Assembly (NCBI RefSeq): GCF_014384765.1
Contig: NZ_JACRSP010000002.1
Span: 434,001 to 498,000, forward strand
Direction: 5' to 3'
From: Feifania hominis
GTDB taxonomy: Bacteria; Bacillota; Clostridia; Oscillospirales; Feifaniaceae
Length of the DNA stretch: 64,000 nucleotides
The notes beneath the pieces are model-generated. The model saw only the letters and a program-made list of their open reading frames with translations. It made no database searches and was not told the origin of the DNA. How positions within the stretch are numbered: position 1 is the stretch's first letter; each line of letters begins with the position of its first letter. This document shows positions 39,865 to 48,796 of this stretch, one piece after another. Position numbers and translations under genes: made by a program.

Positions 39865-42213
39865 ATGAGCACTACGGCAACCTCTACCACAGTTACCATC
39901 AACACCATCACCAAGCGGGATGGCCGAGTCGTCCCGTTTGACCCCTCCAAAATTGCGGGGGCCATATCCAAGGCCTTTGCCGCTACAAAGTCCCCCAAGA
40001 GCGAGGCCGAGTGTGCCGCGCTTGCGGGCGAAGTTGTCGCGAGTCTGCTCGAGGACGGCCTTATCACCCCCTCCATCGAGCAGATTCAGGACACGGTGGA
40101 AAAGGTTCTCATCCAAAACGGCTTTGTGCGCACCGCCAAGGCCTACATCCTCTACCGCGCGGAGCGCAGCCGTGTGCGCGAGATGGACAACCGCCTGATG
40201 AAGACCTACCAGGACATCACGTTTCGCGACGCGGCCGAGTCCGATATCAAGCGTGAAAACGCCAACATCGACGGCGACACCGCAATGGGAACCATGCTCA
40301 AATACGGCTCCGAGGGCTCCAAGCTCTTCTACGAGATGTTTGTACTCAAGCCCGAGCATGCGCAGGCCCACCGCGACGGCGACATCCACATCCACGATAT
40401 GGACTTCTACACGCTGACCACCACCTGCTGCCAGATTGATCTGCTGAGTCTGTTCAAAGACGGCTTTTCGACCGGCCACGGCGTGCTGCGCGAGCCAAAC
40501 GACATCACCAGCTATTCGGCGCTGTGCTGCATCGCCATCCAGTCGAACCAGAATGATCAGCACGGTGGCCAGTCCATCGTCAATTTCGACTACGGCATGG
40601 CGCCGGGCGTTGCCAAGACCTACCGCAAGCTCTACCGCAATCATCTGGCGGACGCTCTGGAATTTGACCTTGACGAGAGTGGTCTGCGGGAGAAAGTGGT
40701 TGAAATTCTCGATGCCATCCGCGAGAAGGACGGGCTCGGTCCGACACTCGAGGGCTATGAGAAATTCGAGAAAAAGCTGGCTCCCTCCCTCTGCGAGCAC
40801 TTCGGCCTCGAGAAGAAGGAGGCCGAGCGGCTGTGCCGGTTCGTTCGGGAAAAGGCCCGCGCCGAGACCGACAAGACGACCTACCAGGCCATGGAGGCCT
40901 TTGTTCACAATCTCAATACCATGCACTCGCGTGCCGGCGCGCAGACGCCGTTTTCCTCGATCAACTACGGCATGGACACCTCGCCCGAGGCGCGCATGGT
41001 GATGAGAAATCTTCTTCTCGCAACCGAGGCCGGCCTCGGCCACGGCGAGACGCCGATCTTCCCCATACAGATCTTCCGCGTCAAAGAGGGAGTCAACTAC
41101 AACCCCGGCGACCCGAACTACGACCTGTTCCAGCTCGCCTGCCGGGTGAGCGCGAAGCGGCTGTTCCCGAACTTCTCCTTTGTCGACGCGCCGTTCAATC
41201 TTCAGTATTACAAGCCCGGCCACCCCGAGACCGAGATCGCCTACATGGGCTGCCGCACACGCGTCATGGGCAATGTCTACGACCCGGACCGCGAGATTTC
41301 AAACGGGCGCGGCAACCTGTCGTTCACCTCGATCAATCTGCCGCGTATCGCCATCCGCTCGCGCGGTGACATCTCGTTTTTCTTTGAGGAACTCGACCGC
41401 AAGATGGCCCTTGTCGTCGACCAGCTCAATGAGCGCTTTGAGATTCAGGCGAAGAAAAAAGTCAAAAACTTCCCGTTTCTCATGGGGCAGGGCGTCTGGA
41501 TCGACAGCGACAAGCTCGACTGGGAGGATGAGATTCGCGAGATTCTCAAGCACGGCACACTGACCGTCGGCTTCATCGGCCTCGCCGAGTGTCTCAAGGC
41601 CCTGGTCGGCGCACACCACGGCGAGAGCGAGACCTCGCAGAACCTCGGTCTTGAGATCATCGGCCACATGCGCGAATGGCTCGACGATCTCTCGGCCCGC
41701 ACGGGGATGAACTACTCGCTCATCGCGACGCCCGCCGAGGGTCTCTCGGGGCGCTTCGTGCGCCTCGACCGCGCCAAATACGGCGTCATCGAGGGTGTGA
41801 CTGACCGCGAGTACTACACCAACAGCTTCCACATCCCGGTCTACTACCCGATCTCCGCCTTTGACAAGATTCGCCTGGAGGCGCCCTACCATGCGCTGAC
41901 AAACGGCGGCCACATCTCCTACATCGAACTCGACGGCGACCCGTCGCAGAATCTCGCGGCCTTTGAAAAGGTGGTTCGCTACATGCACGACTGCGGCATC
42001 GGCTACGGCTCGATCAATCATCCGGTCGACCGCGACCCGGTCTGCGGCTACAACGGCATCATCGGCGACACCTGCCCGCAGTGCGGGCGCAGCGAGGGCG
42101 ACATCCCCTTTGAGCGCATCCGCCGCATCACGGGCTATCTGGTCGGTACGCTCAGCCGCTTCAACAACGCCAAGCGTGCCGAGGAGCGCGACCGGGTCAA
42201 GCACAATGTCTGA
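39865..42213 (+). CDS. nrdD: Anaerobic (class III) ribonucleoside-triphosphate reductase
   Basis: 782 residues from ATG 39865 behind GGAAGGAAG. N-terminal ATP-cone ('ITKRDGRVVPFDPSKIAGAI'), glycyl-radical catalytic barrel, C-terminal zinc site with Cys in 'DPVCGYNG' and 'TCPQCGRSEG', and the glycyl-radical loop 'RRITGYLVGTLSRFNNAK'. Reduces ribonucleotides to deoxyribonucleotides without oxygen using formate. Activated by NrdG, whose gene overlaps its end by 8 bp. The upstream open frame through the riboswitch is not coding. Confidence 0.97.
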   Translation: MSTTATSTTVTINTITKRDGRVVPFDPSKIAGAISKAFAATKSPKSEAECAALAGEVVASLLEDGLITPSIEQIQDTVEKVLIQNGFVRTAKAYILYRAERSRVREMDNRLMKTYQDITFRDAAESDIKRENANIDGDTAMGTMLKYGSEGSKLFYEMFVLKPEHAQAHRDGDIHIHDMDFYTLTTTCCQIDLLSLFKDGFSTGHGVLREPNDITSYSALCCIAIQSNQNDQHGGQSIVNFDYGMAPGVAKTYRKLYRNHLADALEFDLDESGLREKVVEILDAIREKDGLGPTLEGYEKFEKKLAPSLCEHFGLEKKEAERLCRFVREKARAETDKTTYQAMEAFVHNLNTMHSRAGAQTPFSSINYGMDTSPEARMVMRNLLLATEAGLGHGETPIFPIQIFRVKEGVNYNPGDPNYDLFQLACRVSAKRLFPNFSFVDAPFNLQYYKPGHPETEIAYMGCRTRVMGNVYDPDREISNGRGNLSFTSINLPRIAIRSRGDISFFFEELDRKMALVVDQLNERFEIQAKKKVKNFPFLMGQGVWIDSDKLDWEDEIREILKHGTLTVGFIGLAECLKALVGAHHGESETSQNLGLEIIGHMREWLDDLSARTGMNYSLIATPAEGLSGRFVRLDRAKYGVIEGVTDREYYTNSFHIPVYYPISAFDKIRLEAPYHALTNGGHISYIELDGDPSQNLAAFEKVVRYMHDCGIGYGSINHPVDRDPVCGYNGIIGDTCPQCGRSEGDIPFERIRRITGYLVGTLSRFNNAKRAEERDRVKHNV

Positions 42214-42715
42214 TCTCGAGCAGCTCATCCGGGTTGCCGGGACCGTCAACGACTCCATCGTCGACGGCCCCGGCATGCGTTTTACCCTCTTCACCCAGGG
42301 CTGCCCGCACCACTGCCCCGGCTGCCACAATCCCCAGACCCACGACCCGGATGCGGGCAGTCTGATGAGCGTCGGTGAAATCTGGCAGCGGATTGTCAAA
42401 AACCCGCTTCTCGACGGAATCACGCTCTCGGGCGGCGAACCTTTTTCGCAGCCTGCTCCCCTCACGGCGCTCGCCCGGCTGGCCCGTGGGCACGGATTGC
42501 ATGTGATGGCCTACAGCGGCTATACCTTTGAGGAGCTTCTCGCGCGCGGCGAGGAGACTCTCGCGCTTCTCGGCCAGCTCGACTTGCTCGTCGACGGACG
42601 CTTCGTGCTTGCCGAACGGACGCTCTCGCTGCCTTTCCGGGGTTCTAAAAATCAGCGGATTCTTGACGTGCCGCGCTCTCTTACGTCCGGCGCCGCCGTG
42701 GAAGCCCCGCTCTGA
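42206..42715 (+). CDS. nrdG: Anaerobic ribonucleotide reductase activating protein (radical SAM)
   Basis: 169 residues from ATG 42206. Radical SAM cluster 'GCPHHCPGCHNP' (CX3CX2C) and 'GITLSGGEPF' SAM-binding motif. Generates the glycyl radical on NrdD. Overlaps nrdD by 8 bp and is therefore coupled; shares the NrdR and B12 controls. Confidence 0.96.
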   Translation: MSDLEQLIRVAGTVNDSIVDGPGMRFTLFTQGCPHHCPGCHNPQTHDPDAGSLMSVGEIWQRIVKNPLLDGITLSGGEPFSQPAPLTALARLARGHGLHVMAYSGYTFEELLARGEETLALLGQLDLLVDGRFVLAERTLSLPFRGSKNQRILDVPRSLTSGAAVEAPL

Positions 42716-42729
42716 GAGGAGAGACCATC

Positions 42730-43290
42730 ATGCACTTTTCCGACAGCCTGCTTCGCTACCGGCCCCACGACCGGGAGGAAGACGACACGCTTCACAGGAT
42801 GCTGCGCCTCTGGCAGGAGGATGGCGAGCGCGCTTTCACCCGCGAAAACACGGCTGCCCACTTCACTTCGGCCGGATTTCTGGTAAACGCCACGCGCACT
42901 CACACCCTGATGATCTACCACCGCATCTACCGCTCCTGGTCCTGGACCGGCGGACACGCCGACGGGGAGACCGACCTGCTGCAAACGGCGCTGCGCGAGG
43001 CGCGCGAGGAGACCGGCCTTGCCCTTGTCACGGCGCTTTCAGAGGAGCCCGTGTCCCTCGACATTCTCCCGGTGCCCGCCCATGAGAAGCGCGGTCAGCC
43101 GGTTGCCGCCCACCTGCACTACAACGCGGCCTACGCGCTGCTGGCAGACGAGGCAGCCCCCCTCAGACAGAATGTGGAGGAGACGCTCGGCGTGCGCTGG
43201 CTCCCTCTTGCGCAGCTCCCGCAGTACTGCTCAGAGCCCGAGATGCTGCCGGTCTACGACAAAATCATCCGGCGCATCCGTGAGCTCTGA
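42730..43290 (+). CDS. Nudix hydrolase
   Basis: 186 residues. Nudix box 'GGHADGETDLLQTALREARE'+'ETGL' fits GX5EX7REUXEEXGU with all metal ligands. N-terminal ~50 residues are an extension of unknown role ('DREEDDTLHRMLRLWQEDG'). Hydrolyses a nucleoside-diphosphate-linked compound; substrate unknown. Starts 14 bp after nrdG with GAGAGGAGAGACC as binding site, so it may be co-transcribed and could act in nucleotide-pool cleaning. Confidence 0.9.
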   Translation: MHFSDSLLRYRPHDREEDDTLHRMLRLWQEDGERAFTRENTAAHFTSAGFLVNATRTHTLMIYHRIYRSWSWTGGHADGETDLLQTALREAREETGLALVTALSEEPVSLDILPVPAHEKRGQPVAAHLHYNAAYALLADEAAPLRQNVEETLGVRWLPLAQLPQYCSEPEMLPVYDKIIRRIREL

Positions 43291-43310
43291 CACATAGGAC
43301 CATGAAAAAT

Positions 43311-43344
43311 ACGGCATGATTTCAGTCATGCCGTTTCTCTTTTT
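43311..43344 (+). terminator. Terminator after Nudix gene
   Basis: ACGGCATGA / TCATGCCGT stem (43311-43319 with 43326-43334), then TTTCTCTTTTT. Confidence 0.7.
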
Positions 43345-43408
43345 GCGTGGGTTTTTTCTCTTTTTTGCGTACTATTATTGTGAATCCGTACAGGAGAGGA
43401 GGGGCAGC

Positions 43409-43951
43409 ATGTCACAGGAGGAGATCATCTCACTGATTCGCAGGCGTGACGAGCGTGGGGCGCAGGCTCTGCTGATCCACTACGGCCCGCTGATGCGATA
43501 TGTCATTGCCCCCATTCTCCGCGACCCGCAGGACCGCGAGGAGTGTCTGTCCGAGGCGCTTCTGCGGGTCTGGGACAAAATTGCCTCCTACCAGGAGGAG
43601 CTCGGAAGCTGGAATGCCTGGCTGACGGCTCTCGCGCGCAATGCGGCGCTCGATCGTGCCCGGCAGCTGCGGCGCACGGACGCTACGCAGGAACTCAGCG
43701 TGCAACTCCCCTCGCCGGAGCCGACTCCCGAGCAGGAAATTCTGAGGCGGGAACAGCGCGACGCGCTGCATCGTGCGCTCGGCCAGCTCAGCGCCGCCGA
43801 GCGAGTTCTGTTCTACCGAAAATACTACTACATGCAGTCGACCGAGCAGATTGCCCGCGAGCTCGGCATGACGCCGCGGGCCGTTGAGGGCCGGCTCTAT
43901 CGGCTGAAAAAGCGGCTGCGGCATGCGATGGGAGGTGACGGCCATGCGTGA
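43409..43951 (+). CDS. ECF-type RNA polymerase sigma factor
   Basis: 180 residues from ATG 43409 behind GGAGAGGAGGGG. Region 2 'DPQDREECLSEALLRVWDKI' and region 4 'YMQSTEQIARELGMTPRAVE'+'GRLYRLKKRL' are clear. Overlaps the start of the following membrane-protein gene by 8 bp, the usual arrangement of ECF sigma and its regulator. Target promoters are unknown. Confidence 0.92.
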   Translation: MSQEEIISLIRRRDERGAQALLIHYGPLMRYVIAPILRDPQDREECLSEALLRVWDKIASYQEELGSWNAWLTALARNAALDRARQLRRTDATQELSVQLPSPEPTPEQEILRREQRDALHRALGQLSAAERVLFYRKYYYMQSTEQIARELGMTPRAVEGRLYRLKKRLRHAMGGDGHA

Positions 43952-45470
43952 AAACGGGTACGAGATGGACGATCGCGACTTTGATCTCGCTGTGCACAAT
44001 GGCCTGTCAGAGCCGCCCCCCGACGACATTGTCAGGGGCGTGACACCCTGGCGCCAGGCCATGGACGATGTTCTCATCGGTCTGGCTCTCAATGCCGTCA
44101 CGCTGAACTTTTGGTGGCTCAACTACATTCTCCCCACCGCGGGGCTGATTTTGATGCTGCTCGGCTTTCGCCGTCTGCGCCGGGAAAATGTCTGGTTTAA
44201 AAGCTGCTTTGTTCTCACCATTCTGCGCATGGCGCTCAATGGGCCCATGCTGGCCCTGAATGCGACCATCTTTCACGGCATTTTCGCCAACGGGCCTCTG
44301 TCGGGCATTCTGACAACGACAAACATAGCGCTTCTCTTCGCGCAGTTTTACTGCCTGTGGCAGGGACTCAGAGCCGTCCGGCGGAAAGCGGGCCTCCCCG
44401 CTCATGCGGGCGCTGCCGCTGCGCTCATGATCTGGTATCTGTTCATCTGTGTGCTTGCCCTGCTGCAATACTCGGGATTTCTGATCGGCATTCTTCTGAT
44501 CGTGGCTTACTGTTTTATCATTCGCAATCTCTTTCGCCTCTCCCGCGAGCTCGACGAGGCGGGCTATGCGGTCGAGCCTGCCGCGGTCCGTGTGCCGGAC
44601 CGGGTTCTGACGGCGGCGATTCTGGTGTGTCTCGCCGTTGGAATCGGCTGCGGCTATCTGTTCGGCAGCCGCTACCCGATGCAGTGGGCGCCCGTTTCGT
44701 CCACCGAGCACGCCCAGGTGGAGCGGATTCAGTCTCACCTTGTGTCGCTCGGTTTCCCCGAGGCGATTTTGCAGGATTTGACAGTACAGGACATTTCCGA
44801 CTGCGAGGGGGCGCTCGAGGTTGTCACATACTCGCGCGACCACGCTTTCAACGACGGGCGCAGCGTTACCGAGCGCCGCGGGGACGGCGTCTACCACACA
44901 AGGGTCTACGATGTGCTGGAACTGCGCCTCACGGGGGTTGCTGTCAAGCTGCCGGGCGAGCGGGAGCAGTGGAAGATTTTCCACCACTTTATCTGGAATG
45001 TCAACCCCGGCTTTTGCGGCACCGAGGCCATTCAGCTCTGGCCGGCCTACCGTCTTGCCGAGGGATGGTGCGAGGCCGGCGCCGTCACCGGCCGGGTTCT
45101 CTACACGCAGGACGGGCAGACCTACGCGGCGCCCTACCACTCACTGGGGACCGAGACCTACGCCGCAGTCGGCCCATTTGGCGCTCTCTTCGGCAACCAG
45201 ACGTCCACTGACGTGTTCGCGACTTTCTCCATGCCGAATTCAGGCGAGCGGCACCGCGGCTATGTCAGCTACTCCATCGCCGAACTCAATGACGGCTACA
45301 TCGTCGACGCCTGGATCAATTACACGCACCAGCAGACCCTGCTGCAGTATCCCGCCCTGACTGCCAAGCAGCAGCGCATGGCAAGCACCTGGGACGATGG
45401 CGCCTTTCACACCGCGCAGGACGCGCTGCAATTCTATCCGTCAGACGACGGCACACAGCTGATAAACTGA
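43944..45470 (+). CDS. Multipass membrane protein coupled to ECF sigma, candidate anti-sigma factor
   Basis: 508 residues from ATG 43944 behind GGAGGTGACGGCC. Layout: cytoplasmic N-terminus of about 45 residues ('DDRDFDLAVHNGLSEPPPDD'), five to six membrane segments (about 50-200), a further segment (about 220-240), then a ~260-residue extracytoplasmic domain rich in Trp/Tyr/Gly. The N-terminal piece lacks the HxxxCxxC zinc motif of classical anti-sigma factors. Position and overlap argue for control of the sigma factor; the outer domain may sense the envelope signal. I do not recognise the family. Confidence 0.72.
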   Translation: MRENGYEMDDRDFDLAVHNGLSEPPPDDIVRGVTPWRQAMDDVLIGLALNAVTLNFWWLNYILPTAGLILMLLGFRRLRRENVWFKSCFVLTILRMALNGPMLALNATIFHGIFANGPLSGILTTTNIALLFAQFYCLWQGLRAVRRKAGLPAHAGAAAALMIWYLFICVLALLQYSGFLIGILLIVAYCFIIRNLFRLSRELDEAGYAVEPAAVRVPDRVLTAAILVCLAVGIGCGYLFGSRYPMQWAPVSSTEHAQVERIQSHLVSLGFPEAILQDLTVQDISDCEGALEVVTYSRDHAFNDGRSVTERRGDGVYHTRVYDVLELRLTGVAVKLPGEREQWKIFHHFIWNVNPGFCGTEAIQLWPAYRLAEGWCEAGAVTGRVLYTQDGQTYAAPYHSLGTETYAAVGPFGALFGNQTSTDVFATFSMPNSGERHRGYVSYSIAELNDGYIVDAWINYTHQQTLLQYPALTAKQQRMASTWDDGAFHTAQDALQFYPSDDGTQLIN

Positions 45471-45507
45471 AAAGAGGAGGCGCCCGGTCGGACGCCTCCT
45501 CTTTTTC
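45471..45507. terminator. Bidirectional terminator between ECF operon and ybaK
   Basis: GAGGAGGCG / CGCCTCCTC stem (45474-45482 with 45493-45501), five Ts after, four As before. Confidence 0.85.
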
Positions 45508-45518
45508 TCTCTCTCCCG

Positions 45519-45995
45519 TCAATGCTGCGCAACGGGGGCAAAAATCGCATCGACCGCCCTCTGTAGGTTTGCAGGTGCGGTCTCGATCTGCAGACCGATC
45601 TTACCGGCGCTGACAACAATGTTCTCCCGGTCGCGCGCTGAGGCGTCAATCACGGTGCGAAAGAGCTTCTTCATACCGATCGGGCTGCAGCCGCCCCGGA
45701 TGTAACCGGTGACTTTGGTCAGATCTTTCAGCGGCAGCATGGACACCGCTTTCTCTCCCACCGCGGCGGCAGCCGCCTTGAGATCGAGTTCCCGCTCAAC
45801 CGGAATCACAAAGACATAGTGCTCGCCGCTCTTTGCCAGAGTGACGAGTGTCTTGTAGACATCGGCCGGGTCACGGCCGAGCTTGCCTGCCACTGACACG
45901 CCGTCAATGCCGTCACCCGGCTCATAGGTGTGTACCGCATAAGCTATGTGAAACCGGTCGAGAATCCTCATTGCGTTTGTCTTCGGTTCCGCCAT
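45519..45995 (-). CDS. ybaK: Cys-tRNA(Pro)/Cys-tRNA(Cys) deacylase YbaK/EbsC
   Basis: 158 residues from ATG 45995 behind AAAGGGGGAAG. 'VSVAGKLGRDPADVYKTLVT' with the essential Lys, 'FVIPVERELDLKAAAAAVG' and 'GYIRGGCSPIGMKK' are the YbaK signature. Removes mischarged Cys from tRNA-Pro. Starts 4 bp after the GT8 stop, so the two share a transcript. Confidence 0.94.
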   Translation of the reverse strand: MAEPKTNAMRILDRFHIAYAVHTYEPGDGIDGVSVAGKLGRDPADVYKTLVTLAKSGEHYVFVIPVERELDLKAAAAAVGEKAVSMLPLKDLTKVTGYIRGGCSPIGMKKLFRTVIDASARDRENIVVSAGKIGLQIETAPANLQRAVDAIFAPVAQH

Positions 45996-45999
45996 GATT

Positions 46000-46815
46000 C
46001 TACTTCCCCCTTTGCGCTCTCTCACAGAGAGCCGCCGCCTCATGGTAAAAGACGCCGAGCTTTCCCCGATAGCGCGTCTTCCAGGGCTTATTTCGCCCAC
46101 AGTAATGGATGACGGCTGCATTTTTCCGCACCCAATCCAAATTCAGAAAGGCCTCACTGTCGGGACGCAGCACAAACAGTCTCTCCGTCATGTTGTAACG
46201 AAATGCGTCGAGCTGCGCAATACGCCCGCCGTATAGTACACTGATGATATCTTGATCGGGTAAAAGCAGCCTGTTTTGATTCTCCTCAATAAAACGGGCG
46301 ATGTCCCCGGTTCGATCATCCGCACGCAGGGCTGCAAGATCCATCAGCAGAACGCCCGAATTGACATAGCTCTCAAGTCCCCGCGCGCAGAGGCGCAGAG
46401 CGTTGATGCGGCGCAGCGCCTCACGCACATGGGTTGCGGCGGCATAACAGCAGCCGCCAAGATCCATATCATAGAGTTCGTGCAGCGAACCGTTGATCAC
46501 CGTGTCGGGATCGAGATAGAGCGCTCTGTTCACTGTCGGCGGCAGAAGCTGCGCCGCAAAGAGGCGGTAGTACATCTCGCGCGGATAGCGGCCGCTCACA
46601 GGTGCAGACCGGAGCATCTCGTCACGCACCGCGACGCTGTGCAGCACACATTCGGCCGGCAGAGGCCGGGCAATCTCGTCAAAATCCTGTGGCGTCAGGC
46701 GCGAGTGCAGTATGTAGACATCCACCTGCTCCTGGGGGTGGTGCCGCATCAGAGAGTGGAGCATCACTTTGAGCTGGGGAATGTAGCCCGCATCAAGCGT
46801 CACAACGATATTCAA
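46000..46815 (-). CDS. Family 8 glycosyltransferase
   Basis: 271 residues from TTG 46815, with GAGGTGA 6 nt upstream; the resulting 'MNIVVTLDAGYIPQLKVML' is the normal GT8 N-terminus. DxD motif in 'NRALYLDPDTVINGSL', 'YVNSGVLLMDLAAL' and 'AVIHYCGRNKPWK' complete the fold (GATL/LgtC-like). Transfers a sugar from UDP-hexose to a cell-surface or storage glycan; acceptor unknown. Forms a unit with ybaK. Confidence 0.9.
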   Translation of the reverse strand: MNIVVTLDAGYIPQLKVMLHSLMRHHPQEQVDVYILHSRLTPQDFDEIARPLPAECVLHSVAVRDEMLRSAPVSGRYPREMYYRLFAAQLLPPTVNRALYLDPDTVINGSLHELYDMDLGGCCYAAATHVREALRRINALRLCARGLESYVNSGVLLMDLAALRADDRTGDIARFIEENQNRLLLPDQDIISVLYGGRIAQLDAFRYNMTERLFVLRPDSEAFLNLDWVRKNAAVIHYCGRNKPWKTRYRGKLGVFYHEAAALCERAQRGK

Positions 46816-46872
46816 AACATTCACCTCGCATTTTCCGGGTTTATTATAGCACTGCCCGGCCACAGTCGCAAC

Positions 46873-46905
46873 AAAAAGGGACCCGCCAGGCGGGTCCCTT
46901 TTTTA
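46873..46905. terminator. Terminator after rubrerythrin
   Basis: GGGACCCGCC / GGCGGGTCCC stem (46878-46898), T-run on the minus strand after the rubrerythrin stop and As/Ts on both sides. Confidence 0.9.
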
Positions 46906-46914
46906 AAAGAACAA

Positions 46915-47457
46915 TCAGCCGAAGTAGCGCGCCAGCAGGCCCTCGAAAGCCTTACCGTGTCTCGCTTCGTCGCGGGCCATCTCATGAACGGTATCATGGA
47001 TGGCATCGAGATTAAGCTCTTTCGCGCGCTTGGCAAGATCAAACTTGCCGGCGGTGGCGCCGTTCTCAGCGTCAACGCGCATCTCAAGGTTTTTCTTGGT
47101 GGAGTCGGTGACAACCTCGCCCAGGAGCTCGGCAAACTTGGCGGCGTGCTCCGCCTCTTCGTAGGCCGCTTTCTCCCAGTAGAGACCGATCTCGGGATAG
47201 CCCTCGCGGTGAGCGACGCGGGCCATAGCCAGATACATGCCAACCTCAGAGCACTCGCCCTCAAAATTCATGCGAAGATCCTTGATGATGTCCTCCGGGA
47301 CACCCTTGGCCACGCCGACCACATGCTCGGCAGCCCAGGTCTTCTCGCCGGCCTGCTCCTGAAACTTGGAAGCGGGCGCCTTGCAGACGGGGCAGAACTC
47401 CGGGGGCTCTGTTCCCTCATGGACATAGCCACAGACTGTGCAGACAAATTTTTTCAT
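46915..47457 (-). CDS. Reverse-type rubrerythrin (NADH-peroxidase-like)
   Basis: 180 residues. N-terminal rubredoxin domain ('VCTVCGYVHEG', 'CPVCKAPASKF') followed by a ferritin-like diiron domain with Glu/ExxH ligands in 'EGECSEVGMYLAMARVA', 'KAAYEEAEHAAKFAE' and 'ARDEARHGKAFEG'. This order is that of 'reverse' rubrerythrin, which reduces H2O2 and protects anaerobes. 24 bp downstream of the PerR-type regulator and in its operon. Confidence 0.94.
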   Translation of the reverse strand: MKKFVCTVCGYVHEGTEPPEFCPVCKAPASKFQEQAGEKTWAAEHVVGVAKGVPEDIIKDLRMNFEGECSEVGMYLAMARVAHREGYPEIGLYWEKAAYEEAEHAAKFAELLGEVVTDSTKKNLEMRVDAENGATAGKFDLAKRAKELNLDAIHDTVHEMARDEARHGKAFEGLLARYFG

Positions 47458-47481
47458 AGTGATGTACCTCCCATTGTGATT

Positions 47482-47883
47482 TTATATATGTTGTTTTTTC
47501 AAGCAGTGTTCACAGACCCCGTAAAAGGTCAGATGATGGTAGTCGACCTTGACCGCACAGCCCCGTTCGACTTCGCAGTCGATCGCCAGATCGTGGGGCA
47601 GCGTCGGCACATCGAGTACCGCGCCGCAGCCGCGGCAGATAAAGTGGGCGTGGGGCTCAGTCACCCCGTCGAGCCGCTCCTGGCCGCCGACTACGCCGAC
47701 GCTGACGACCCTGCCGTCCTCCTTGAAGCGGGAGATGTTGCGGTAGACCGTGCCGAGGCTCAAATCGGGATACTCTTTTTTGAGCTTCTGGTAGACCCAG
47801 TCGGCGGTCGGATGAGTGGCGGTGGAGCGAATGGCATTTAAAATCGCCTCTCGTTTTCGGCTGTACTTTTCAACGCGTTCCAT
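47482..47883 (-). CDS. perR: Fur-family regulator, PerR-like
   Basis: 133 residues from ATG 47883 (longer frame covers the promoter and is rejected). Winged helix with recognition helix in 'PDLSLGTVYRNISRFKEDG', metal site 'EPHAHFICRGCGAVLDV' and structural zinc CxxC pairs ('CRGC', 'CEHC'). The PerR assignment rests on being co-transcribed with rubrerythrin and on a palindrome over its transcription start; Fur/Zur cannot be excluded from sequence alone. Confidence 0.88.
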   Translation of the reverse strand: MERVEKYSRKREAILNAIRSTATHPTADWVYQKLKKEYPDLSLGTVYRNISRFKEDGRVVSVGVVGGQERLDGVTEPHAHFICRGCGAVLDVPTLPHDLAIDCEVERGCAVKVDYHHLTFYGVCEHCLKKQHI

Positions 47884-47896
47884 AGGCACCACCAAA

Positions 47897-47919
47897 ACAA
47901 TAATGATTCTTATTCTTGT
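47897..47919. promoter_or_regulatory. Fur/PerR-type operator
   Basis: A 23-bp imperfect palindrome (8 of 11 pairs match) starting ACAATAATGATT and ending TTATTCTTGT, comparable with the Per/Fur boxes TTATAATnATTATAA. It sits immediately downstream of the predicted start point, so autoregulation is likely. Confidence 0.6.
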
Positions 47920-47926
47920 TGATTCG

Positions 47927-47955
47927 ATCATACCATATTCCAAAACTTCTGTAAA
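47927..47955 (-). promoter_or_regulatory. Sigma-A promoter of perR-rubrerythrin
   Basis: On the minus strand: -35 TTTACA (47950-47955), 17-bp spacer, -10 TATGAT (47927-47932). Start near 47920. Confidence 0.8.
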
Positions 47956-48098
47956 GAGTTTTGGCGAAAAAAATTGACCAATTTACTGCATTTTCTCGAA
48001 AATTATCCGCCTTGGCATGTCCAGAATCCGCCAAAAAATCTGGCGGTCGTATCCACATCCGCCGGACATTCCCTGCTCTTCCCGAAATTGGCGCCGGG

Positions 48099-48725
48099 CT
48101 ATGGGAACATTTTGAAAATGGCAAGTGCTACCAGGATGATGCCGCCGAGCCAGGCCTTATTCTTTGCGCCGCGCGCCGCAATGCCGGCTCCCAGCATTGT
48201 ACCGAGCGTGGCAGCTGCCATACCGCAGGCAAAGGAGAAGCCCAAAAGCGCCGCGGCGCCCGCGGGCGTCGTCTGGATGCCAAGGCCGGTCACCAGCGAA
48301 TCAATCGAGAGCGGAATCGCCAGATACAGCGCCTCTCTCGCCGAGAGGCGCTTGGAGCGGTCGGCGTCGGCCCGCGTGTTGTCCGCGTAGACCGTCAGTA
48401 CAAACGCAAAGTTACAAAGGCGCACCGTGAGGGGCCGGTCTCGTTTTTCCACTCGCGCCGCGGCCGACTTGAGGGCATTTTCCGCGAGATTCATCACCCC
48501 CATTGCGAGCAGTGCAAAAGCCCCGAGCAGCCGCACTGCGGCAGCCGGAAGCAGCCGTGAAAGCGCCCCCGAAAAGCACAGCGAGACGGCGAGAAACAGG
48601 CTGCCCGACAGGGCGATAACAGCCCTCGAACCGAGCGGTATGGCGATACGCTCCACTCGGTAGGCGGCGCAGGCAAAGAAAAAGTCGAAGCTCATCACTG
48701 CGACCAGTAGGAGATTCAAATCCAA
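48099..48725 (-). CDS. ytaF: YtaF-type sporulation membrane protein (MntP superfamily)
   Basis: 208 residues, six membrane segments in two repeats, each with a conserved acidic start: 'VAVMSFDFFFACAAYRV' and 'YLAIPLSIDSLVTGLGI'. Charged loop about residues 90-125. Belongs to the MntP/YtaF efflux-pump-like superfamily; the YtaF branch is linked to sporulation in Bacillus, which fits this spore former. Transport substrate unknown. Confidence 0.82.
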   Translation of the reverse strand: MDLNLLLVAVMSFDFFFACAAYRVERIAIPLGSRAVIALSGSLFLAVSLCFSGALSRLLPAAAVRLLGAFALLAMGVMNLAENALKSAAARVEKRDRPLTVRLCNFAFVLTVYADNTRADADRSKRLSAREALYLAIPLSIDSLVTGLGIQTTPAGAAALLGFSFACGMAAATLGTMLGAGIAARGAKNKAWLGGIILVALAIFKMFP

Positions 48726-48796
48726 TCACATCCTCTTTTCGTGGCTCTTGTATCCTATGAGCTGCCCCGGCAAAGGGTGATGGTGGAATGGCTCCC

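Noticed and set aside
39736..41223. 495-codon open frame opposite nrdD
   Set aside because: Antisense to nrdD and running into the riboswitch; no coding signals.
46276..47841. 521-codon open frame on the plus strand across GT8, rubrerythrin and PerR genes
   Set aside because: Crosses a terminator and three well-supported minus-strand genes.
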